Below, piece after piece: positions 58,201 through 64,000 of a DNA stretch of 64,000 nucleotides. The notes under the pieces were generated by a model, which saw only the letters and a program-made list of their open reading frames with translations, was not told where the DNA came from and made no database searches. Source of the DNA: Corynebacterium auris (lineage in GTDB: Bacteria; Actinomycetota; Actinomycetes; Mycobacteriales; Mycobacteriaceae). The first letter of the stretch is position 1. Every line of letters begins with the position of its first letter. The DNA is taken from assembly GCF_030408575.1 (NCBI RefSeq), contig NZ_CP047047.1, forward strand, positions 496,001-560,000, given 5' to 3'. The translations under genes and the position numbers were made by a program.

Positions 58201-61200
58201 GCTCGACCGCGATGTCGGCCTCTCCGAGGGCCACGCGCGCGAGGTCCTCGCGGGCTTGCGCCCAGCGGTCGTCGAAAAGCACGGCCTGGCGCTCGTCGAA
58301 GACCGGGGTGACCTGCTCGACCCAGCCGGCGCCGAGCTCGGCCTCGATGGTGTCGAGCACCGTCGTGTCCGGCGCCTCGACCTCGGGGTAGGCCTCCTCG
58401 ACGCCGAGCTTGCTCAACAGGGTGCGCGCCGTGGACACGAGCGTGTCGGTGACCTCGGCCCGGTAGGCGTCCAGCGCCGCCGAGTCGACCACCCCGCCGC
58501 CGGAGCCGGTGGCGGCCGCGCCCTTGGACACGGCCTGGCCGTGGCGGGCGGCGACGTTGCCCACGGCCGCGTCGACGAGCGCCGCCGCGTCCGCCTTGGA
58601 GGCCACGCCCGGCAGCGTGGTCAGCGAGCCGCCGCGCACCGATTCTTCCGCGCGAGTGCCCAGCAGGATCTCCGCCTCCACGTGCGCGCTCCAGCTGGCG
58701 GGCAGGCCCCAGGCGCCGGTGACCTGCTCGGCCACGTAGCCGGGCTTCAGGCCCGCGGCGCCGAGGAGTGTGCGCAGGCGGGAGGTGATGGCCTCGCCCA
58801 GGACGCTGCCGAAGGGGGAGTAGCCGGGCGCGGCGGTGGTGACGCGCTCGCGCAGGGTGGCCACGTCGGCCTCGGCGGCGCCGTCGATGGCGGGCACGCC
58901 CAGCTCGGCGGACATGTCCATGAGCAGCTGGTTGCGGCGCGAGGACACGCCGCCGGTGAGCTCCTCGATGGTGTCCGAAGCGGAGATCTGCTCGGGGCGG
59001 ATTTTGTTCTGGAAGGCGAAGAGCACCGTGATCGCCTCGGCGGCGCCGAAGGGCAGGTCGGTGGCGGGGGTCCCGGCCGCCTCCGGGGCGGGTTGGGCCG
59101 CGGGCGCCGCGGGCTCTGCAGCGGGCGCCGCGGCGGGGGCGGGCTCCGACACGTCCGGCTCCGACACGTCCGGCTCCGGCTCGGCCACCTCGGGCTCCGG
59201 AGCGGCGACGACGTCGTTGAGCATGACGCGGTCCTGTTCCGCCTCGACGTTGAGCACCGGCACGTGGCGGCCCACGACGTCCATCTCGCGCTTGGCCAGG
59301 TTGGTGAGCGTCGGGGAGGAGGCGAGGCCGACCTCGATGATCTGGTCGACGCGCTCGAGCAGCAGGTCCTGGGTTTCGATCCAGCGCACCGGGGAGGCGA
59401 ACTGCCAGGCCAGAAGCTCGATGAGGAGGGTGCGCGCCAGCTCGTCGCGCTCGGCGGCGCCCACGTCGAGGCCGCGCAGGCGCTCGGCGGGCACGACGGC
59501 GGTGATGGCGTCGACGAAGTCCTGCGTGAGCTCGAAGGGGCGGGCCACGAGGTTGGGCACGTAGCGCCCGACGAGGGTGTCGGCGTCGATGGTGGCGGGC
59601 AGCAGCTCGTCGAGCTTGTCGGCGAAGGCGGGCACGCCGTCGCGCAGCACGCGCGAGTGGAAGGGCACGTCGATGCCGGGGACGGTGACGAAGGCGCGCT
59701 CGCGCACGGAGTTCGCGGCCTGCGCCAGGGCGGTCAGGCCCTTCTTCGTGCCGGCCACGGAGTACTGCTGGCCGGAGATGTTGTAGTTGACAATCTCCAA
59801 AAACTCCCCGGTGCGCTCCGCCACGCGGGCGACGTAGCCTTCGACCTCGTCGGCGGCGACGCCGATCATGTTCGGGCGCAGCGCCCCCATGCCGTACTCG
59901 GAGTTGCCCTCGGCGTCGCGCGGCACGAGCGAGCCCATCGCGGAGCCGCGGGAGTAGACGATGTCGATGACGGCCTCGAGGTCGAAGATGTTCGCCAGGG
60001 AGGCCAGCGCGGTGTACTCGCCGAGAGAGTGACCGGCGTACAACGCCCCCGACGCCAGGGCGTTGCCCACCCGCAGGCGCTCCGTCTGCGCGTAGGCGAC
60101 GACGGCGAGCGCCACCTGGGTGAACTGCGTCAGGTGCAAAACGCCCTGCGGGTGCTTGAACTCGGTGCCACGCACCGTGAGGGAGGTCGGGTTCTCGTCT
60201 ACGATCCGGCGGATGGAAAAGCCGAGGTGGGAGCGGGTGTGGCGGTCGGCGCGGCGCCAGATCTCGCGGGCCGCCGGGCTCGCGTCGCGGTCGGCGGCGC
60301 CCATACCCTCGGACTGCACGCCCTGGCCGGGGTAGACGTACGCGGTCGTCGGCTGGGCGAGCAGCGCCTGGCCGCGGGAGACGACCTCGCCGCCGATGCG
60401 GCAGGTCACCTCCAGTGCGGGGCGCACGCCGACGCGGCCGACGCGCTCGACGGTGATCTCCACCTCGTCGTCGAGCTGCACCATGCCGTACATGGAGTAG
60501 GTCCAGCCGGTCACGGCCCCGTGGCGCCCGGCGAGGTGCTGCGCGGTGGCCGAGAGCCACATGCCGTGCACCAGCGGGGCCTTGAGGCCGACCAGGCCGG
60601 AGGCGTTGAAGGAGGTGTGGATCGGGTTGTAGTCGCCCGAGACCAGCGCAAAGGGGGTCATGTCGTGCGGGGCGGTGACCGTGGCGCGGTCGACGAAGGA
60701 GCGCGGCGTGGCCTCCACGAGCCCGGCGTCGGCGCCGCCGCCGAAGGCGGGGGCCGGCTGCGGCGGGGTGGCCACGGTGGCGCGCCCGCGGATGGCGAAG
60801 CGGTGCATCTGGGTGGCCACGAGCCGCTCGCCGTCGCGGAGCTCGAGCTCCACGGTGACGATGCGCCCGGAGGCGGACTCGTCGATGGCGCTGCAGCGGG
60901 AAGTGACGGTGATGGTGCGGCCGTCGGCAAGCTCAGCGAGCGGCACGCGCAGGTCGATGACGTGGTCGAGGTGCACCGCGTTGAGCAGGCCCTCGATGAC
61001 GGGGAAGCCGCTGGGCAGCAGGCCGGAGCCGAGCGCGGTGTAGATCGCGGGCCAGCACGGCCCGACGAGCGCGTCCGGGGTGCCGGCGGGCACGTCCGTG
61101 CCCAGCGCCGCGCCGGTGACGGCGGTGTGCACCCGGAGCAGGGAGGCGGGGAAGGTGAAGGACGAGGTGGCCACGCCGAAGGGAGCGTCGGCGGTGACGG

Positions 61201-64000
61201 AGCCCTCGGCGATGCGCGGCATCTCGGTGATGGCGTCGCCCGCCTCGGAGGTGGAGCCCACGCCGGCCAGCCCGGCGAGCAGCGTGTACACGGAGCGCGG
61301 CAGGCGCTCGTCGGAGACCACCGGCGAGCCGCCAGTGGCCACGCCAGAGGGCAGGTCGATGGGGATGGTCACCTCGCGCACGTAGAAGGGGCGCTGGCTC
61401 TCCGGCAGGTCGTCCCAGGCGGAGTCGGTGATCACCCGGATGGCCCAGCCGTCATCCTCGCGGACGATCTCGTAGGCCTCGGGCCGCATCGTGTGCGCGG
61501 GGTTGTCCATGAGGTGGCCGTGCCAGACCAGCGTCGGCGCGGCGCGCAGGTACTCCTCGACGCTTTCCGCGTCCGCGAGGCGGGAGTAGAGGCCGTGGAC
61601 GGGGGTGCCGGCGCCCTGAAGCGACTGCGTTGCCGCTCCTTCGAAGCGGGCGAGCAGCTCGGCGACGGGCTCGTTCTTCTTCGTGATACCCGCCACCGCC
61701 ACGGGGCCGGGGATGATGCGCACCTGGTCGGCGGTGTAGCGCTCGTCCTGGGCCTGCCACAGCGTGTCCTTGCCAAACCACGATTTCAGGTCGCCGTCGA
61801 TCGCCGGGACCCACGGCATCGGCTTGGGGTAGGCGTAGTGCAGGCCGATCCACCACGCGGCGTCGCGCGGGGAGACGGTCGCCTCCCGCGCCTGCGGGTA
61901 GGCCGCGAGCAGCTTCTCGACGGCCCGAGGGGCGTCCACCCCCGCCTCCGGGAAGAGGGTGTCAATCTCGCCGTGGTCGGCCTCGTTCAGGCGCGCCTCG
62001 ACGCGCTGGAGCAGCGAGTGGAAGCGCGCGTGCCAGGAGGCGTCGACGAACGGGTGGGCCAGCTCCACGAAGCGTTCGACCCACTCGGCGTACGTCATGG
62101 TCTCCACGTCGCCGAAGTAGGGCTTGGAGGTCTTTGCCAGCGCGGCGATGATCTCCTCGCGCCGGGGCTCGTAGTCCTCGATGGGCATGTTGGTGATCAG
62201 CCGCGACGCCTTGGCAAAGGAGTTGTCCAGGTCGTGGATGTCCGCCAGCAGGTGGCTCTGGGAGGAGGCGACGCCGTTGCGGGCGGTGCCGCGCGAGACC
62301 CAGCCGCCGTTGTCCTCCGGTTTGATCCCGGCGGTGTTGACCAGCAGGTCCTTGACGGAGTCGGTCGCCTTGGCCTCCCTGGTGGCCATGGCGACGGTGC
62401 CGATGAAGACGGCGTCGACGGGCATGTGCGGCAGCTCCCAGCGGGCGGCCCAGCTGCCGGTGATGAGCTCGGCGGCGCGCTCGGGGGAGAAGATGCCGCC
62501 GCCGGCCGCGAGGTAGACGTTGTCGCGGGAGCGGACCTCGGCGTAGGTGTCAATGAGCATGTCGTCCAGGTCCACCCACGAGTGGTGGCCGCCGGCGTGG
62601 CCGTCCTCGATCATGAGGATGATGGGCACCTCGGGGTTGGCGTCCGCGATGGCCAGCGCGTCGCGGATCTGCTTGGTGGTGCCGGGCTTGAAGGCAACGT
62701 AGGGGAAGCCGTCGGCGTGCAGCTGCGCGAGCAGCTCGGTGGCCTCCTCGACCTCGGGGATGCCGGCCGAGACGCACACGCCGTTGAAGGGGGCCCCGGC
62801 GGCGCGGGCCTTGGGCACCATGCGGGTCTGCCCGAAGTGCATGTTCCACAAAAAGCGGTCGAAGAACATGGTGTTGAACTGCGCGGTGCGCCCCGGCTCA
62901 AGCCGCTCCACGAGGGTGTTCTTGTGCTCGTTGAATACGTCCTCGGAGTACATGCCGCCGCCGGCGAGTTCCGTCCAGTAGCCGGCGTTGGCAGCCGCGG
63001 CGACGATCTCGCCGTCGGCGGAGGTGGGCGTCATGCCGCCGAGGATGACCGGCGATAGACCCGTGAGCGTGGAAAAGCGCGTCTGGGTGTAGGTCTTGCC
63101 GTCGGGCAGGCGAACCAGGCGCGGGGCGTAGCGCGAGTAGTCGGCCGCCTGCGGCAGGCTCGCGCCGGGCACGGCCAGGTTGTCGCGCTTGGCGGCGGAA
63201 TCGACCGTAACCACGGCCACGCCGGTGCCCGCGGTGAGCTTCGCGGTAATGGTGGACACCGCAGAGTCGAGCGAGAGGATGTGGCTCGGAGCGGCGCCGA
63301 GGAGCTCGCGCACCTTCGCGGGCCAGTCGTGGGTGTCCACCAGGATCGCCTGGGCCAGCTCGCGCGGGGAGTCCTCGCCGAGGTCAATGCCGCATTTTTC
63401 TGCCCACTCGGCGGCCAGCTCGACGGCCGCGGTGTTGGTGGGCGAGTGGAAGGGGTAGGCGACGGGGAGGGCGTCGAAAAGCGGGGCGATTTCGGAACCG
63501 CCGAACTCCGCCGCCTCAAGGCGCGCGTTGTACGCCGCGGCGAAGGCCTCGATGCGCCCGCGGGCGGCGTCGAGCTCGCCGGGCTCGCCCGCCAGCACGA
63601 CGTGGTGCGGCCCGTTGATCACCGAGACGAGCTCGCCCGCATGCTTGTCGACGTCCCCCCGGTGCAACCCCCGCACGCTGAGCATCCGGGGGGCCGTGTC
63701 GCCCGCCCCGTGGGTCGCGGAGGCGGCGGCGCCCAGGATGAGCGCGAAGGCGAGCGCGTGTTCGGGGTGGCGCACCGCCGCCACGCCGAGGCTGCCCTGG
63801 GAGTGGCCGGCGAGGATCGCGCCGTCGACGTCGAGGCCCAGCGAGCGCAGCTGCTCCACCGCAGCGATCTGGGCGAGGACGATGCCGGGCACGCTGACGG
63901 CGGGGAAGGCGTCGATGTCCGCGGTGTCGGCGGGCTGGTCCGGGTCTATGAGCGTGCGCAGGCGCTGGGCGGCCCCCGGTACCGCGGAGGCCAGCGGGCG
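55211..64000 (-). CDS. fas: Type I fatty acid synthase (N-terminus cut by window edge)
   Basis: Single-chain FAS-I that makes fatty acids from acetyl- and malonyl-CoA. 2929 residues are visible; the frame is open at base 64000, so only roughly 50-100 residues seem missing. Order from the N-terminus: acetyltransferase (AGHSQGS near 63805), enoyl reductase (GGMTPTSADGEIV near 63020), MaoC-like dehydratase (SGDYNPIHTSF near 60630), malonyl/palmitoyl transferase (YAGHSLGEYTALA near 60020), Ala/Pro linker, acyl carrier domain (ELTGGVSSRRNQ near 58950), ketoreductase (VTGAAPGSIATAL near 58060) and ketosynthase (GACATAAVSIEEA near 56260). No phosphopantetheinyl transferase domain at the C-terminus, as in corynebacteria. 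Complete motifs, no frameshift seen. Confidence 0.97.
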   Translation of the reverse strand, partial: RPLASAVPGAAQRLRTLIDPDQPADTADIDAFPAVSVPGIVLAQIAAVEQLRSLGLDVDGAILAGHSQGSLGVAAVRHPEHALAFALILGAAASATHGAGDTAPRMLSVRGLHRGDVDKHAGELVSVINGPHHVVLAGEPGELDAARGRIEAFAAAYNARLEAAEFGGSEIAPLFDALPVAYPFHSPTNTAAVELAAEWAEKCGIDLGEDSPRELAQAILVDTHDWPAKVRELLGAAPSHILSLDSAVSTITAKLTAGTGVAVVTVDSAAKRDNLAVPGASLPQAADYSRYAPRLVRLPDGKTYTQTRFSTLTGLSPVILGGMTPTSADGEIVAAAANAGYWTELAGGGMYSEDVFNEHKNTLVERLEPGRTAQFNTMFFDRFLWNMHFGQTRMVPKARAAGAPFNGVCVSAGIPEVEEATELLAQLHADGFPYVAFKPGTTKQIRDALAIADANPEVPIILMIEDGHAGGHHSWVDLDDMLIDTYAEVRSRDNVYLAAGGGIFSPERAAELITGSWAARWELPHMPVDAVFIGTVAMATREAKATDSVKDLLVNTAGIKPEDNGGWVSRGTARNGVASSQSHLLADIHDLDNSFAKASRLITNMPIEDYEPRREEIIAALAKTSKPYFGDVETMTYAEWVERFVELAHPFVDASWHARFHSLLQRVEARLNEADHGEIDTLFPEAGVDAPRAVEKLLAAYPQAREATVSPRDAAWWIGLHYAYPKPMPWVPAIDGDLKSWFGKDTLWQAQDERYTADQVRIIPGPVAVAGITKKNEPVAELLARFEGAATQSLQGAGTPVHGLYSRLADAESVEEYLRAAPTLVWHGHLMDNPAHTMRPEAYEIVREDDGWAIRVITDSAWDDLPESQRPFYVREVTIPIDLPSGVATGGSPVVSDERLPRSVYTLLAGLAGVGSTSEAGDAITEMPRIAEGSVTADAPFGVATSSFTFPASLLRVHTAVTGAALGTDVPAGTPDALVGPCWPAIYTALGSGLLPSGFPVIEGLLNAVHLDHVIDLRVPLAELADGRTITVTSRCSAIDESASGRIVTVELELRDGERLVATQMHRFAIRGRATVATPPQPAPAFGGGADAGLVEATPRSFVDRATVTAPHDMTPFALVSGDYNPIHTSFNASGLVGLKAPLVHGMWLSATAQHLAGRHGAVTGWTYSMYGMVQLDDEVEITVERVGRVGVRPALEVTCRIGGEVVSRGQALLAQPTTAYVYPGQGVQSEGMGAADRDASPAAREIWRRADRHTRSHLGFSIRRIVDENPTSLTVRGTEFKHPQGVLHLTQFTQVALAVVAYAQTERLRVGNALASGALYAGHSLGEYTALASLANIFDLEAVIDIVYSRGSAMGSLVPRDAEGNSEYGMGALRPNMIGVAADEVEGYVARVAERTGEFLEIVNYNISGQQYSVAGTKKGLTALAQAANSVRERAFVTVPGIDVPFHSRVLRDGVPAFADKLDELLPATIDADTLVGRYVPNLVARPFELTQDFVDAITAVVPAERLRGLDVGAAERDELARTLLIELLAWQFASPVRWIETQDLLLERVDQIIEVGLASSPTLTNLAKREMDVVGRHVPVLNVEAEQDRVMLNDVVAAPEPEVAEPEPDVSEPDVSEPAPAAAPAAEPAAPAAQPAPEAAGTPATDLPFGAAEAITVLFAFQNKIRPEQISASDTIEELTGGVSSRRNQLLMDMSAELGVPAIDGAAEADVATLRERVTTAAPGYSPFGSVLGEAITSRLRTLLGAAGLKPGYVAEQVTGAWGLPASWSAHVEAEILLGTRAEESVRGGSLTTLPGVASKADAAALVDAAVGNVAARHGQAVSKGAAATGSGGGVVDSAALDAYRAEVTDTLVSTARTLLSKLGVEEAYPEVEAPDTTVLDTIEAELGAGWVEQVTPVFDERQAVLFDDRWAQAREDLARVALGEADIAVERFAGTGPVVAEQAQWYAERGYSGPLARIAEAALDSPQLPYAGDVALVTGAAPGSIATALVERLLEGGATVIMTASRVSQARKEFARTLYRDHASAGAALWLVPANLSSYRDIDALTSWIGAEQRETVGNEVRVIKPALTPTLAFPFAAPGVSGSLAEVGGNAETQARLLLWSLERTIARLSELAQAADDFPATRTHVVLPGSPNRGTFGGDGAYGEVKAALDAVVNKWSSETGWPEGVTLAQARIGWVAGTALMGDNDVLVPAAEKAGIHVWSPEEISAELMGLVTPEARARAAEAPLDLDLTGGLSEAGISIAELARGAEVEDGAEGASTRDSAIKALPNVATPEQPEGAQVGEVACSLDDMIVIVGLGEVSSWGSGRTRREAEYGIRRDGSVDLTAAGVLELAWMTGLVTWSEDPTPGWYDAEGNAVAEEDIYERFRDEVVARAGVRELTDKYFLTDKGSIDLAEVYLDRDITFTVDSEATARDIEVADPSKTKVELIDGEWTVTRLAGATARVPRKATLSRTVAGQMPDDFDPSRWGIPAQMVDNMDRISVWNLVTAVDAFVGAGFTPAELLRAVHPVDVASTQGTGIGGMESLHQVFVSRLLGEERQTDILQEALPNVVAAHVMQSLVGGYGSMIHPVGACATAAVSIEEAVDKIAVGKADFVVAGGIDDVQIESLEGFGQMNATAETAAMTAKGISERFISRANDRRRGGFLEAEGGGTVLIARGTVAASLGLPVRAVIAYASSFGDGAHTSIPAPGLGVLGAARGGTDSRLARSLASLGLSPDDVTVLSKHDTSTNANDPNESELHSILWPAIGRDARAPLYVISQKTLTGHAKAGAALFQVGGLIDVLTTGTVPANASLDCVDPLVGAKARNLVWLRAPLALGAGSVKAAALTSLGFGHVGALVVLAHPGVFEAALAASGASVSEWRSRATARLRAGAGWLEAGMTGRRELFTQVENRRFAEGNVHYGEIALLLDPDARLGEDGVYPRG

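Noticed and set aside
55457..63058. 2533-residue open frame antisense to fas
   Set aside because: Caused by high GC third positions in fas; composition is G/V/A/H-rich without any domain.

Overview
The window is about 64 kb of high-GC actinobacterial chromosome, almost certainly from a Corynebacterium. The evidence is a giant type I fatty acid synthase, a biotin-containing AccBC with AccD and a tiny AccE, monomeric NADP isocitrate dehydrogenase, a prpDBC methylcitrate operon under a ScfR-type regulator, a pyc gene, a metY-metX pair, DUF3151, and many -10 boxes placed only 7-8 nt before start codons, as in leaderless corynebacterial mRNAs. From memory, gene order resembles the C. glutamicum met/icd/trpS/upp/prp/pyc/accBC/accD neighbourhood. 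I see no tRNA, rRNA, CRISPR array, transposase or prophage.

Layout. 1-2.6 kb: an importer operon of iron/phosphonate type, read leftwards and cut by the window edge. 3-5.6 kb: metY-metX for methionine synthesis, ending in a strong terminator. 5.8-6.4 kb: a HAD hydrolase. 6.5-12.9 kb: a carbohydrate/glycerol-phosphate type ABC importer whose last, translationally coupled gene is a 2H-phosphoesterase-like (DUF1868) protein, divergent from a LacI regulator with GGGAACGTTCCC-type operators. 12.9-26.6 kb: a housekeeping stretch (icd, xthA, TRIC channel, trpS, YihY, VIT1-like, NlpC/P60 pair, upp, an XRE regulator, an M20 amidohydrolase, an LpdA-like flavoprotein). 26.6-31.6 kb: prpR and the prpDBC propionate operon. 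32-46.4 kb: M20 amidohydrolase, pyc, accBC, sseA, a Cj0069-like protein, a CPA1 antiporter, DUF3151 and maf-accE-accD. 46.5-55.1 kb: an accessory block (GIY-YIG protein, fused epimerase, hipBA toxin-antitoxin, deacetylase-like lipoprotein, a 1042-residue exonuclease/BRCT/HTH protein). 55.2-64 kb: type I fatty acid synthase, cut at its N-terminus by the window edge.

The genes converge on acyl-CoA metabolism. PrpDBC burns propionyl-CoA, pyruvate carboxylase supplies oxaloacetate, AccBC-AccD-AccE makes malonyl-CoA, and FAS-I uses it.

The least explained feature is a family of modular intergenic repeats at three places (31.65-31.98, 36.97-37.19 and 43.53-44.04 kb), punctuated by 24 copies of GGTCGACC. 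Most adjacent copies are 10, 42, 53 or 61-63 bp apart, close to whole numbers of DNA helical turns, so most sites lie on one face of the helix. A second helically phased array, three CGGCACG/CGTGCCG-type dyads exactly 61 bp apart, lies in front of hipBA. The multi-domain exonuclease beside hipBA is the most unusual protein.
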